Below, in pieces: positions 1 through 13,600 of a stretch of 64,000 bases of DNA. The DNA is from Pyrocephalus nanus. Lineage: Eukaryota > Chordata > Aves > Passeriformes > Tyrannidae. The stretch is taken from assembly GCA_038380795.1 (NCBI GenBank), contig CM076267.1, forward strand, positions 11,887,501 through 11,951,500. Reading direction: 5' to 3'. The notes beneath the pieces are model-generated. The model saw only the letters and a program-made list of their open reading frames with translations, did not search any database and had not been told where the DNA came from. A program made the position numbers and the translations under genes. The first letter of the stretch is position 1. Each line of letters starts with the position of its first letter.

Positions 1-1309
1 CACAGACCAGTTTATGTTGCTGTATGGAATGACGTATGTAGTTAAACATAAGCTCTGTTAATACAAGAAAAACGTGATGTACTTTGAGGAACGTGCAGTT
101 GATACCAAAGAGTGTCACTGACAAAATACCGTAATTTCCTTCCCTCTCGGGGCAGACACCATTTAAGCTGCTGATAGTAACCATGAACTGTGTACAGTTA
201 AAATAATTGCCAAGCTTTAGCTTTAAAATAAGGTGATCCACAGTGTGTTACGGGTAAATATTTGTCTTGCTTTAAAGATTGTTAGTACTTGTGGGCGTTT
301 ACCCTGCATTCAAATTACAATTTGCTTCCTGCAAGCAGTGCTGGAAGAAAGGTGAAGACATTTGCCCTCCATGCTGAACAAAAGCCATAGGGTGGGAGCA
401 GGTTCTGCAGCACTGCCTGGAGACTCGGATGGGACGTGGCTGCAGTGCAAGGAGAGCGCCTGTTGGTGATTCCCACACCTACAGCCAACTCACCGCTTTT
501 TCCCTGAGCAGAATTGATTAGTGGGCAGGGCACAGATCAGGATCTCAGATAACCGAGCTCTGATTTTGATAATGGTAGCATCTAACCTTGTGTGATGCAC
601 TTGACTTTCTTCTGCCTTGGTTTATTTCTCTCTGTAGCAGGGTGTTATTTCTGAATTTTCTCAGGAAATTGCTAAAGATTTCATGAAAAAAATGTTACAA
701 AGGCCAATTAATTACCACACAGAAACGTAACACAATGGCACTGCCAACGCTGTGATGACTGATCTGAGGACATTAAATCAGTAACTTCACCACATTATCA
801 CATTGACAACAAAGTTATTATGCAATTCTTACGTAGGTAAAGTGCTTATTGAATTTAGATGACAGGCATGGGCTCTGTATGAGAAAATACTTTGATCTTG
901 GAAAAGAGCCATCAGTTTGAGAATGGATATTTGAATAAGGCTTCTGATTTGACTCTGGCCAAAGCCTGCAGAAGCCTCCTGTCCAAGGCTCGGCTGAATG
1001 GAAACTTTTATTAAACATGAGCGCCCAAAATTTGAGGGTGTGGAATTAACTGTGAGGGCATACAGGATCTTAGTGTTTAGGAGGAGCTTGTACAGACTGA
1101 AGGAGAATGAGGACTTCTGAGGTGAGGGGCCATTGACAATGCCTACTGTCTTGTTGATCAGCCAGGCTCTGGTCTTAATGATAAAGAACAAGATCTGTAG
1201 ATCTGCATTGCCTGATTGGTATTCGAACTACTAATCTCAAGGCAGAGGAAATTTTTACCTTTGTGTCTGATATCTGGACTGACTTCTCTGTTGATGAAAC
1301 ATTCCTACA

Positions 1310-1672
1310 GTGGTTTTATTTTACAAGCCTGAAGGCATTTTTACATGTTTTGGCAGCCTTGTGTCACATGGACATCACGTTCTGCCTTCCACTTATGTAA
1401 CTGGGAAAACTATTTCTTTCAACTGTCCCACTTGTCGCTGCAAGCTGCCCTTGAATACTGACAGTTGGGTGGGACTTGGTAAGAAACTGGAACCATTGCA
1501 AAGATTCAAAACCCCAGGAGAGGGCTTGTGTTACTGTGATTTGCATGAAGATTACATCCCCCCTCAGACTACCTTGGGGAAGGGCCCTCCTTGGGTTGGC
1601 ACCACTGGTGAAGTCTGGGGGTATCCAAAGAAAATGAATTTGGGATCAAATTTTTTCCCAAAACCTGATTGA
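1310..1672 (+). other. Unexplained 120-codon open frame in a CLASP1 intron, possible old pseudogene fragment
   Basis: I do not recognise a definite family. The frame contains CPTCR followed by a Leu-rich stretch and then CYCDLH, spacing reminiscent of the second half of a RING finger followed by a B-box-like Cys/His pair, as in TRIM proteins. The earlier zinc ligands are missing: the expected CGHxFC region reads SHGHHVLP instead. Translation after the stop is broken by further stops, although it keeps protein-like pieces (for example ANEDIFTTLTRNSR near 1760-1800). An overlapping minus-strand frame at 1785-2021 is also protein-like, so neither strand is proven. It could be a decayed retroposed gene or chance. 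Confidence 0.2.
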
Positions 1673-4600
1673 GAAACTGTTTCTGAATTATACCAGAAGA
1701 TGAGGAAGATTTCAGAAAAAAAGCTTCAGGTCACAAATTCTTCATAAGCTGAAGCAGCCAATGAAGATATATTTACTACTTTAACTAGGAATTCTCGAGG
1801 TCATTTCTTGAGAAATAATAATGTTGTCTCTTTGATAAGGAAATCCTATCTATCAATAAAGCTGAGAGCAACTTTGGATAAAATATTGCTGTGATATCCA
1901 TAGCAGGACCAGTGATAGACAAGATAGCAAACACTTCTAAGAAAATGAAATCAGGCTCCTTTGCAACATGATGCCATGAGACTTCTAAAATCTTTTGAAG
2001 TTTTAATTTTCCATCTAGCATCAGGCTGATTTCAGCAACTCTGGGACAGAAGCTTCACTGTAAAAGCACTCCCAAAGCCTCTTAGGGAGCTGAAATGGCA
2101 TTGTTTATCTTTACTGGTGTTGAGCAATAAATGCTGTTGGTCATGGCCTCTTACAGTAGCAGTGGCAAAGAGGATGTTTGCAAAAATGCTTTTGAATGGC
2201 AAATTGTTTTAGTATTCCCCAGCCACAGGCCCTTGTCTTTCTGGGTCAGAGGTTTCTCTAGCACTCTTGCAATATTCCTGCACCAGATTTGTGCATCTCA
2301 TGGTGAGCCAAGTTACCAGAGAAGCAGACATTAGGATTTCATTACAGGCTTATGGAGTCTTAAATACGACTATGTCCATACTGCTGAGGTCAGCCTTTTA
2401 GCCAAAGGATATTCCTAAAGAAATGAAACTCAGTCTAACTGCCCAGAGGAACTCCTTTCAGGCATTTAAACATAGTCAGTGCTAGGAAGAAGAGTGTAGT
2501 ACGTAAAAAAATGGCACCTGGTGGACTTTAGTGTTTACTTGGCTTAATGCTATTAAAACAAAAAGGATCTCTGTGTCCTAGCTGTGTTTCCAAAATAGTA
2601 GCCCTCATTTTCTGTTTGTTTTGAATTTGATGCTACAGAGCTATGAGAACCCAGATGTTTTTAGTGTACGCAGTATGAGGAAAATGGCTTTTACCCAGTG
2701 TTAGTGGCCAGAAAATCATCACATGCTTGTTGGAAGCATGGTGCTGGGGAAGATTTCTTTAAAATTATTCTCTTCACTTTATACAGCCTTCTAGTATCCT
2801 TTGAGTTGAAAGCAGTTTGCAATATAAGCACATATTCTGTTTGCTAGAAGAGCTAGTGCAAACACACACACCCCTACATAAATATAGGTGATGTATCTAT
2901 TTTGAAAATCAGGTCTAGAGGTGATGTTTACATGATGCATTGTAAAGCTGTTTAGACTGTGACAGGTAAGTCTTCCACACTTCCTCTATTATTTCAAAAA
3001 TCTATGCAGATTAAAGTGCATGTTTTCATTATAAACCATATGATTTTGGTAGCTTTTCTTCTTTCTTAGCTTATATGTGGGAACTTTCACCTCAGAATTC
3101 AGACTTCTATCATGCCAGGTTTATAATAAAAGTTTCTCAGTTGTTAATGGAATGTAACCTTTTTTTGTAATCCTGAAACCTGTTTCCGCAACAGATGTCA
3201 TTTTCTAATGAACAGAGTTACTCAGGGTAGCCTTCATCAACTTGATTTCTGGGGTAACATCTTGTTCTCAGGAAACAATGAACATTTTTGCCACGGTCTT
3301 TCCTGTGCCCAGGTCATAAAAGAACAACACACATAAGGAGTTGTAATCCATTATGGCACAGTAAGCCCAATATGTGATGATTCAGTGCTGTCACTTTTCT
3401 GAGATGCCTTTGACACTTGTAATGCAACCATCTCTGGCTTGTAAAATCCTTTCATGATATATAAAGTGTGTGCTGTGTAAAACACAATGGCAGTATGGAT
3501 TCAGTCTGTACATGAGTTCTGTATTTAAATCTGTTAAACAAATCCTTCCTTTTCAGCATGTGGATATGAACAGCATATTCTCATACAAGTCTGTTGGGAA
3601 AACTGTGTGTTGAAAAACTCGTACTCAAGCTAATGTGCTTGGATTATGTATAAACTGCCGAAGCCATTGTGCTTCATATTTTCATATCAGTAATTTGGAT
3701 GTCCGTGCCCAGCTGATTCTAGACCTGAAAAAGGAACAAGCAGGAGGTTTGGTTTGGTAGATAGTTTGTTAGCTTAGTGCCAGCTAACACTTAATTGTCT
3801 GCTGGAAAGTACACTGAAATAACACTTGCTTAGAGCCTGCAAACTCTCAGTTGATGTGAATAACTCGCTTAACATCAGCTGCACTCATTGGAGAGTTGAA
3901 GCCCATGTGTGCTAATACAAGCTGCCTAATGTGTAAATGCTGCCTCTGATCTCGGTGCATCTATATTTGATCTGCAGTTTAGTGTAATTCGAAGTGACAT
4001 GAGAGAGCCTCTCTGTTCCAGTGTGCCTTAAGTTATTAAAAACCACATTTGCCTTAGCCTGGATGGTGAAGTGTATGATGCATACAGAATATGATTGTGT
4101 TCATCAAAAGTGATGTTAATGAGGATCTTCCCCAGGCAGATCACATGATATAAGGCATATTTAGGCAGTGTTGGTCCATTTGACTGATGCCCAGACTGGA
4201 GGCAGGAGTTTATAAGTTTTTGACTGTTTCTTCTTCTGAACTTTAGGATGTCTGCAAGGGTAGGTGCAGGGAGAGGCACCTGTTCCCCTACTCCTGGCTG
4301 GCCAGATGCAAGTGCCATCTCAGCTCAGCACTCCATGGGCTCTGCACCTCAGTGGAGGTTTTTGGGTGGTTATGGAGGCTACCAGGAGGTTGCCAAAGCA
4401 AAGCCTTATAGGAGAACTAAGGGATGATCTGTAAGCCTGAAAATTGTGACTGAATTTAATTTTGAGCCAGTGGTGCCCTCTGCTGAAAGGAATGCTCTTC
4501 TGATGATATCAAATAATGCTTTTTGCTACTTGAAATTAAGCAAGAAACTGACTAAAGCCCTTCTGCAAAAAGATAACATGTACTGTTTAGCTGATTGAGT

Positions 4601-5250
4601 TGAAATCTATGTTTTCTTTAAATAATATCAACTTTCCTGTTTGTCAAACCCAGACGATGCATAGTTGGGTGGGTGAGGATTTGCCAGCTAGGACAACTAC
4701 AGCCTCCTCAGGGCCTGGTGAAGGAAACTTGGAAGAGAAATGTAAACAGGTAGACTGAAAGCCTTGTGCACTAATCACACTAATTGTGTTTGGAGTCTCA
4801 ACTCAACTGTCTAGCTGTGTAAAGAGACCTGGACTGGAAGCCTGAAAAAAGCGTGTCTGTCTGAAGTAATTTTTGGCTTTGGTGTGCTTTGCTGTTAACT
4901 CTTTTGTTGTGGTCCTCATAAAGGATCAGGGTACGAAGTCCTCTCCTTTTATGGGACTACCAGTGTTGGGAGCCCATCGGCAACAGATGTTTGAGTAACT
5001 TGGAAGTTGTAGCTCAGGCAGCTGCTTTTTCTGCTTGGTTCACTGGACCAGCAGCAGCAATCATAAGGCACTTGTATTAACCTTAGGTCACTGACCACAT
5101 TTCCTTTCTAAAATCATTGGATTTTTCCAGTTAACCTTGAAGTTTTTGCTTAATAAGCCCTAACCATTTCATAAAGACTTTCTTTTAATACAACCAAGTT
5201 GCAAAGGTTACATATTTTGCCAAATCTGACTATCATCCACTGTCTAGGTG

Positions 5251-5308
5251 AAACTAAAATAAAAAAAAAAAAAAAAAAAAAATAAAAAAAAAAAAAAAAA
5301 AAAAAAAA
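5251..5308. repeat. Long oligo(A) tract
   Basis: There are 22 consecutive A, one T, then 25 consecutive A, preceded by an A-rich lead-in. No recognisable retroposed gene, SINE body or target-site duplication is visible just upstream. CR1 elements do not normally leave poly(A) tails, so the tract is either a simple repeat or the tail of an element too decayed to recognise. Confidence 0.85.
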
Positions 5309-8300
5309 GTGTTGCTAAAGCATTTGTGTCCCTTTAGCAGCCGACACTGTGGGACAACATGAATTGTACTGACCGAAGTGTGAAACTCTGGGAGCTGCTA
5401 CGGGCTTGTGGAACTCTATCCCTCACTACATTGTGATAAGGAAAATAATGAAGTTACATAAGCAATCCTTCGCAAATGATTGAAGAGCCTGACACAGAGC
5501 CAGACCCCCTCTCTAGCATAGTCAGGCTCTGAAGTCACTGGAGTTTCTCCAGCTCAAGCCAGCAGAGAATGGCTTCATTAAGATTACATAATCTGTAGGG
5601 TCTACGTTATATGTCACTGAAAGGAGATGGATTAGTGTTCCCTACTAATGGTACAGGGACACAAAGGCAAGGGAAAATTCAGATATTACCCTTTCTTCAG
5701 ACTACGTATCATCAAGCATGAGTGTTGCATGGAGAATGTTTGTACAGTGTACAGAAATAATTTTTTTTATTGCTTGTTAAATATATCTACTCCGTCAGTA
5801 TTCTAATAAAACAAGATTTTCAGAAGATGACCAGTGATTCAGAGATTATGGAAATATTTCACAAGCTGAAAATCCACAGATTTAAAACTCTTAGAAACAT
5901 TATCTGTAAAATATGTCCTTTGATGAGATAAATGTGTGCTAGATAAATGAAACTTAGAGGATTATCAAGTGTGCCAGATCTAACTATTAAAACAGATGCA
6001 GAAATGCTGCTCCTGATGCTCTTCATTACTGAAATAATGAACTGGGAAGTATTGCAGTAATGAAACTTGAAACATGTTATAAATGTGATTTCAAGCTAGG
6101 ATGTACCTTCCAGCTTTTGAGACCGGTAGTAACAGTGTTGATCTTATGGTAGCAGGGACCAAGACCTTTTCCTGTTAAATATTAAGTAGCAATTTATGCC
6201 TGCACTTTCAAATAATGGCTTTTGCCTGAAATAAACCTGGAAGTGCAGTTGGATAGGTGAGGACTGTTTAGAAAGAACACAGACAGGGTTCAGCCATGTA
6301 ACTCCAGTGATGCCTTTGAAACTGTTACTGGAGCACCAGTCCCAGGATGTAGAAATGCTTGGCTTTATGTCAAAAAGCATAGACTGTAAGTCTGCTCTCT
6401 TTGAGGCCACAGGAGATTGTGAGCACTGGGAGCTACTGTTCAGCACTTCATTTAAAGCCCAGTGACTATTTGCAGGCGACAGCAAAGCTGCTGAAGCACA
6501 CTGGGTACGCAGAATACTGGCAGACACTCTGAAATACAAGCTGTATTTTGTGCCAAGAGGGAGGGTGAGCGCAGTTCTGGTTTTATTCAAGCCAAAACAC
6601 AAAAGTGGAACAAAATTGAAGTGACTGGTGATACCTGAAACTTTTCTCAGTTACTCCTGTAGGATAATGTCCGTGCTATTATTGTTTGTGTGTTAGGGTT
6701 AAACTGTCCCAGTTAGGTAACTCTGTGCTTCAAAGTGAAGCCACAGGATCATAAACTCCGTGGTGGAGCTTTGGTGAAGGTTTTGCTCAGATCTGTGAGA
6801 TGCATCTTGAACATCTCTGGCACACTAGAAAGGTAGCTCCAGAATGTCCCATCAGAGAGAGCGTGTGCTCTTGCACCTGTTTGCTCTGTTTGCTTAGGAG
6901 GTCTCCAAGGATGGACTTCATTTCTAACCCATCAGTGGGAGATATGTGGGACAAAGGTATCTGAAATCCTTTCCCACCTTGGGCAGCCCCTGACATATCA
7001 GTTGATCTCTCCAGATATTCTAGTCTGAGCAATCTCTCAATCTGGGAACCTTTTTGATCAATTTTTGTGGATTTTTCCTGGGGGAGGAGGGGTGTTCGTG
7101 GTTTTTATTTATTTCTTTATGTTATTTATTTCATTTTTTATCTCACTGAATGTGAGATCTGCTTGTTCTGACACAGAGGACCTGCATGCCCACTGCTAAC
7201 CAAGGATATGCATGCCATTCACAAACGGGAATGTCCTTTGGCATGACTTGTCACTTTGCATTCAGTTCAACATGCTGTTCGTTGTTCCGAGATCTCTTGT
7301 TTGCAGTAATATTTTTATTACAGAAAATATGCTGGTGAAAACTTAAAAGTTCTTGGATCAAAATGGACAGAAATACACATCCTTGTTGGATACCAGGCAG
7401 GCTTCATGGCAGAGTTGCCCAAAACTTCAGGTCAGAGGAGGATATGGAGGATACGGAGTTAAAAAAGCCATGGGGAAAATCATCTTCCCGCTTCTTTCAT
7501 CCTGAGATCTTTAGTATGGAGTGAATAATATCATATTGTGTTTCTGTTCAAGTCAGTGAGAGGTTTGTCAGGAGGCAGCATGATCCATCTGGAATGAAGT
7601 CTGAAGACCTGTTCTTTGCTGCAGTCCTTGGAAGCCCATTCTGTGCCTTGGTTTCTTTGTTGGCCATACGAAAAGGATGATACCAAACTTTCATGGATGG
7701 AAAATGTTTTTATATTAAAAGCTGTGTTAGTTGCTGCTGATAGCAGAAGGAACAGTATAGCCTGAATTGCAGTTTGCACACTGAAACAATGAGGTACTTT
7801 GATTCCCTTCCACTCTGAAAGGGTTCTTGTGTACCGAAGTTCATAATCTGTTAAAGAATTCTGCTCCACAGGGAACTTTAGATACACCTAATTATTGCAA
7901 CTTTATAAACACATTACTTATTAAAAACTCCTTTAAATTGATGAGAACAATGAATGCACATTTATCCCCACAGCAGGGAATTACATTTATACCCTCTTCA
8001 AAGTTCTTCTTTATTTTTAGGAGGTTTTAGAAAGTTCCTGGAAGGGTCAAACACAAGTGTTGGCTCTTCCTAAGCCTGTGTGTATGCTGGTATGCTGTTC
8101 CAAAATACGAGAGAGCATGTGCAGTTTTTGCTGCTTACTTTGTGAGCCCAAGCCACTACCAGAGGTCCTTCATCGTTTCTTCATTTTTATTATTCTTTTA
8201 ATCAATGCTTGTATTTTTTATACTTTCTAAGTAAAGGCATGGGGGGGGAAGAAAAGAATTGGTGCAATTTACTCAGGTTGGATGCTGCTGGGGAAGTCTA

Positions 8301-9171
8301 GTTAGGAACATGTGATGTTAATTAATCTTGCAGAAATGCACATTGTGATTTATTCCGCTTCCATTCCCATTTGATTCCATTGTCTTAGTTCAGGATCTGC
8401 AGAGCTGTATGTTTGCTAATGGATTAGTAGAGATCCTGTTCTGGCAGCAGTTCTGTGAGGCAGATAAAGCAAACCCTGTCTAGTAAAATTAATGGTAAAA
8501 TTCTCAATTGTTTCAGTGGTACCCTGGTTTTGCTTATTAAATTTAGGAAATCTGGTGGGGTTTAGCCTGTCCATGGTTGAGAGAACGGTGGTTCTTGCCG
8601 TCCTGGTAGATCTTCCACTTCAGATGGAGTCTTCTATTGCTGAAACAGCCTCTGTAGTGAGACTTGCAAGGAGAAGTGGATGGTCTGATGGAAACAAACT
8701 TGTCAGATCCTTAGGAAGTGGAGAGTTTGGTTGGAAAGAGAAGTAGTCCCATTCACACTTAAAATAAAAAGCATGGAAATGACAAATTGCAGTCCTAGAT
8801 CCTTCATACTTACCTGAGTTTCTGGTTTTATTTGTTTTCAGTAAATTTTTGCAGTAACTTGTTCAATTGAAGTATGTGCTGGACAGGTAAGAGCTTCTCA
8901 TTAGCTGTGAATAGCTGTACATTTCACATCTAAGAAATTAATGAAATAAATGCAAAAATATATTGTAAACTCTTAAGAACTGAAAAATTGACTGTCAGTT
9001 TTAGTAATACCTTATGATACATCACAAGAACATTTCAAGAATTTGTCTGGCATAGAAATCTTGTTCTTGAATGAAACACACATCCTGTTTCTGTAAGGAT
9101 CATTACTGACAGAATGCATGTTCTTTTCGAAGAATAAAAACTGATGGTCTCTTCTTTCTTCTTCCTTTCAG

Positions 9172-9315
9172 GCAGCACAAATAGTCCTGATTTCTCTCTT
9201 TGAATTGAACACTCCTGAGTTTACCATGTTACTTGGTGCCTTGCCAAAAACATTCCAGGATGGTGCTACCAAGCTCCTGCACAACCACCTCAAGAACTCC
9301 AGTAACACCAGTGTG
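9172..9315 (+). CDS. CLASP1: CLASP1 exon (end of central TOG/HEAT region)
   Basis: This 144-nt exon (48 codons, phase 0 at both ends) begins AAQIVLISLFELNTPEF and ends KNSSNTSV. The acceptor is a long CT-rich tract plus CAG and the donor is GTGAGA. The encoded helices, including LLGALPKTFQDGATKLLHNHL, are the conserved last HEAT helices of the central TOG domain of CLASP proteins, which bind tubulin (family knowledge). The only real sequence choice at the 5' edge is the first AG at 9170-9171, which restores the family reading AAQ. This is the first CLASP1 exon in the window. Confidence 0.96.
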
Positions 9316-10505
9316 GTGAGAAGCCTTTGTCCTTGCAAACAGCAGAGCCCCTAAGGCAGCAGCTCATTGAAAAACTGTTGCAGATGTTCAGTAGTTTGAA
9401 TTATCTGTAACTGTTGTCTTGAAGCAATATGGCAACAGAGGCTTTTGTTTGATGTTACTTTTATAGGGACCATTAAAATAAGAAACTCAGTTATTTTAAA
9501 ATTTAATATAGTCACAACCAGAAGAGATTAAAAAAGGACTGAGAAGTGCATTAAAATTGGTAGGGTTTGTGCTTTCAAGTTGGTGATGCTTTTGAAAATC
9601 CTGCCAGTAATGACTTTTGACTAAAACAGATCATGATACCACAGATTTTTTGAGCTTTTGACTGTTATTGAAATCAGTTTAATAACAAATTTATTGTCTA
9701 TGAAGAAGCTTGCAGGACCTCTAATGTGACCTACAAGGTCATCTCAGTCTATGCCTTTTACCTTATGTTTTGCTTTACTATTAAGCTCTTACGTATTTTT
9801 ATTTTTCTGAAGGAATATGTTAGTAGATTTAAGTAAGAAATTTCTTTCCCCTCCCAGAGCACTCCTTCCCTATCTTTGCACTTCAGTAGGGACAAGTAGA
9901 CCTTTGTGGAAGCTAGAACTGCAACATTAGGCTTCCAGGCAGATGGTCTGGATTCTCTAGTACTTTTTGTGTGAAGTGTCAGAATTGAGAGCAATTTCTA
10001 CTCGCTTTGCTGTGGTATAAGTGATTGTGCAGGCCAGTGGAAAAATGATAAGTTAGACTGCTTACTTATGCTCGTAACAAGCATAATCAGAATGCTTCAG
10101 ACAATGTGGAAAATAGCTGTATAATTAAAATGTTAAATTGCCAGGATAATGGTCTGCATATTTTGGAGCCTGGCAAATCGTTTCTGAGAAGCTAGATAGC
10201 CTGCTGGATTGACAAACCATTCCTCTGGCAATATTTTCAGGCTGTACACATCGTGTAGTTAAAATTTCAGGTACTATGGATTGTAGAGAAATGCACATAC
10301 ACTTTCTTTATCCTCAGAGTCGTACCTTCAGGAACATATTAATGACTACATGAACCATGGCTGCAGTTTTTTATGTCAAGAGGCAAAATAAACACTGCAC
10401 TAAGCTTGTCTAGAGCAAACAAAGGCAGTGTTTGGACCTGTTGTTGTACTCCTGCTTGTGCATTGCAACACATTGCTAATCCTTGTCTTCCCTCCTGTGT
10501 GTCAG
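9316..10505 (+). other. CLASP1: CLASP1 intron, 1.2 kb
   Basis: This GT-AG intron separates the TOG-end exon from the Ser/Thr-rich linker exon. I see no repeat or RNA gene in it. It is AT-rich unique sequence with a pyrimidine-rich acceptor region. Confidence 0.85.
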
Positions 10506-10612
10506 GGTTCCCCCAGCAATACCCTTGGTCGGACTCCTTCCCGGCACTCCAGCAGCAGAACCAGCCCCTTAACTTCACCTACCAACTGTTCCCATGGTGG
10601 ACTGTCTCCAAG
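10506..10612 (+). CDS. CLASP1: CLASP1 exon (Ser/Pro-rich linker)
   Basis: This 107-nt exon encodes GSPSNTLGRTPSRHSSSRTS, continues PLTSPTNCSHGGLSP, and leaves AG for a split Ser/Arg codon. It starts in phase 0 and ends with two spare bases before a GTAATG donor. It is a low-complexity, Ser/Thr/Pro/Arg-rich segment linking the central TOG to the C-terminal domain, and it contains several SP and TP sites that could be phosphorylated (inference). This linker distinguishes CLASP1 from CLASP2, whose equivalent reads differently. The next exon can be either the cassette at 15533 or the constitutive exon at 19227, because both begin with T completing a Ser codon. Confidence 0.95.
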
Positions 10613-13600
10613 GTAATGTGGCAGGCTAATTAAACCACTTGCAAAACATTAAAGGATTTCAACACCGAGTGTGCATTTGCAGAATATGACTCACTTTGAA
10701 AGCAAAAACAAGACAGAAAAGGTTACAGTAGATTGCTCCAAAGAAACATGGCTTGAACATGATAATACATGGTTGGTGATTGACTTCAGTGTTCCAGACC
10801 TCATGTTATCTGTGTCATCTTAATGTCTTTTCTTATAATATTAATTTTCTTTCATAACTAGGCCTTCTCCAGAATTGCATTTGTGGGGTCAATGAAAGTA
10901 ATATTAAATGGCAGCATTAGAAATAAAATCTTATTGAGGTTGCCTGTATCACAAAAGATAGACTGAATTTCAGGTCAGGGGTTTCACACTGTGTCTCTTT
11001 TTCAGGTGTGCACTTGTGATCAGTAATTCCTCTGACTGTAGTACAGTGCTTGTGCTGCTGAGAGAAGTACTGCATCTCCTGTTCCCCTCCTATTCTTTGT
11101 GAGGATGCAGGACAAGAAGAAGTGCTGACTGTGTTTCAATGCTGAATATCCCTCACATTGCTCACCTGGCTGCTCACCAGCAGAGTAGTGGCCTGATCTT
11201 CTGGGCAGTGGTCTGTTACTACCACTTGTTTTGCTGAAGCTGCAGATGCGACCCTAGATTATATTGGTCCAAAATCTTTTATTGAGCCAGCATGGGCTCT
11301 TGGATTTTGGGAATGTAGATATTTTGCACCACAAAGACTTAAAGCAGAGGAGATGACAATTTAAACAGTATGTTCTGGGAGCGTAGAAATATTAGAGAAA
11401 AGTATTAAGTTGTTATCTGGACAAGCTGATTCATGCTAGGAAAGCTTAAAAGCTGCTGCTCTTATCTGCCTGCCCTCTCCATGGGAGGTTGCTTGCCTTT
11501 GTCTTGGGAAAGACAGAAGGAAACGTGTTGGGTGAGGACTTCAGTTCTTAGTCCAGTATAGTCATTTACACTGAAATATGTTGATCTGCCCTGGTTATGA
11601 CTTGCAAAACTCTGTCTGGAGGGATGCTTAGACATGTGAGTGAGTTTCTGTGTGTCAGGAAAAGTACAGGCCTTTAGCCTTTAATGAGGAGCTAATTCCA
11701 GTAGCATAGGAGCACATGGGGTTTTCTTAGAAAATTTTGTATATCTAAATACATCTTTGTGACCCCTAAATATGCTGTAATCCAGAACTAAAAGAAGAGA
11801 TTGCAAGCAAAAGCCAAGTTGCCTATTAGGAGTTTTTCCACAAAGGTTTAATGAAGAAATTAAGTGGTAGAGTTTCAAGGGAATGGTTTCAACTATGTTG
11901 CTTCCTTTTTGACTAGCTTGAGCGTTGTTGCCCTGCTGATTTCTGTCATGGGAAATTATTAACTGAGATATGTCTCCTTGTGGTTACATTGTGGCTTTGT
12001 TTGCCATGTTTGTATGTGGCACTTATTTTATAATTCCACAATCATTTGCCATGCTTTTTTGGTTTTGCCATTGGGACACAACTGTGTTTTGCCACTTCAT
12101 TCACTGGTTTTCAGTTAGTCTTTGCATACTTCTCACCTCTTGATATCAAAATATTGATTAAAGCATTCAGTGTAGATTGTTGCTGTTGTTTTCTAACATT
12201 TTGGGTTTAGGAAGTGGAGGGTTTTTTAGCTCATATCATTTATTCTCAAGGAATAGAGAGGGCATGTAATTCCGGAGCATTTTGCCATTAAGTCAAGACC
12301 AAAACTGCCATGGATGCAGTGAACTGGGAATGTTCTTTAGAAAGCAGTTATTCCTGCAATTTTCTGTGGAGTTCTTGGAGATGTTGAATGTGTGTCCTCC
12401 TTCCTTGCTGGATGTAGTTATTCAAGAGTGATGTTTAAAAGTTATTCTTCAGTGACAGGTGAAGGAGGAAGCTGCTGTAAAAGCCCTTTAAAAATATCGA
12501 GGGGAGAAGTTCTGCTTTTTTGGTGAATGACCTCTGAGGAGTAACAAGAGCTGCAGATTTTTACCATTTGTAAAAATAGCAGCAAGTGCTGCAAATCAGG
12601 GGCAGTAGCTTCTGATGCTCTGTGGACTGCATCCTTCTTGAAAATGTCTTATGGAGCACAGTTTGGCCACGATCCTGGCTTACAAGAGAGAATTAGCTCT
12701 GCTTGTCCTTCTTTTAGGAAACAGGCTTTGGAAGATGTGCTGACAGATGGAGGGAAGTAGGGTACACTGTAGCATTTTTTGGTATGGCTGCTGCAGTGGC
12801 ATGTTTCCATTACAAATGCTTGTCATTTGCTTATTCATCAGTGGGGTAAAATGTCACTTTTCTCTCTATGAACTTGAAACATAAGCGCACCCAGGTCATT
12901 CCGACAGCATTGTAAGAGGATAAAGATTCCCACTTTCTTTGTGTAGCCCTCCTCCAAAACTAGGCTTGGCTTTACATTTCCACGGGACCCATTGCCAAAG
13001 GTTTGTATCGAGGTTGTGTGTGCCTATTGCTCCCTGGGGTGCTCCATGTGCTGGCCCTGCTTACCTCGTCCCTGCCTATGTCTTGTACAGGCAGCCTGAG
13101 TGCAGTCAGTGGAAGGATTACCTCCAGTTCTTAATGACAGCTTTAGTTTTGAAGGTTATACTTTCCTTTGATTTTTTTCCTTGATGCACAGATTAAAGTT
13201 TTATCTAGAGACTTACCTGTCTTTGGGGCTGAGATATATGTAGAAAGGATGTTTGGGTCCTCCTGTAGGAATACAAAAAAGCTGCTAAGCATAGCTGCTC
13301 TCCCATTTTACTAGTAGTTTGTGAACAGTATTCCCAATATTAATCATCAGGGCTTTATTGATACGAACTAACTGTATTATGCATGTATTCCAGATGAATG
13401 ATTTTTTTGAGGTGTATTAGGCTCTTTGGATAGATTTTGAATGTTTTGGTTGAACTGAACTCTGCAAACACCTAGTTTGCCTATCCAGATGATAACATCT
13501 GCTAAGTATGCTCTGATGTTAGTGTCTTCAGAGAGTAATGCCTTCAGGGCCTTGGATAGAGTCCTTTCTCCTGTCTTCCTTTCCTCCCTCCAGTTCTGCT

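Larger units (their letters stand above)
1..9171 (+). other. CLASP1: CLASP1 intron (3' part), 9.2 kb
   Basis: This is intronic sequence that ends in a strong pyrimidine tract and CAG acceptor just before the exon at 9172. I looked for the preceding CLASP exon, expected to encode the segment ending in SDVRK, and did not find it, so it should lie upstream of base 1. The stretch holds an unexplained 120-codon open frame (1310-1672), a near-pure A tract (5251-5308) and otherwise AT-rich unique-looking DNA. The block around 3400-4020 looks non-repetitive, but I cannot show that it is conserved. Confidence 0.8.
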
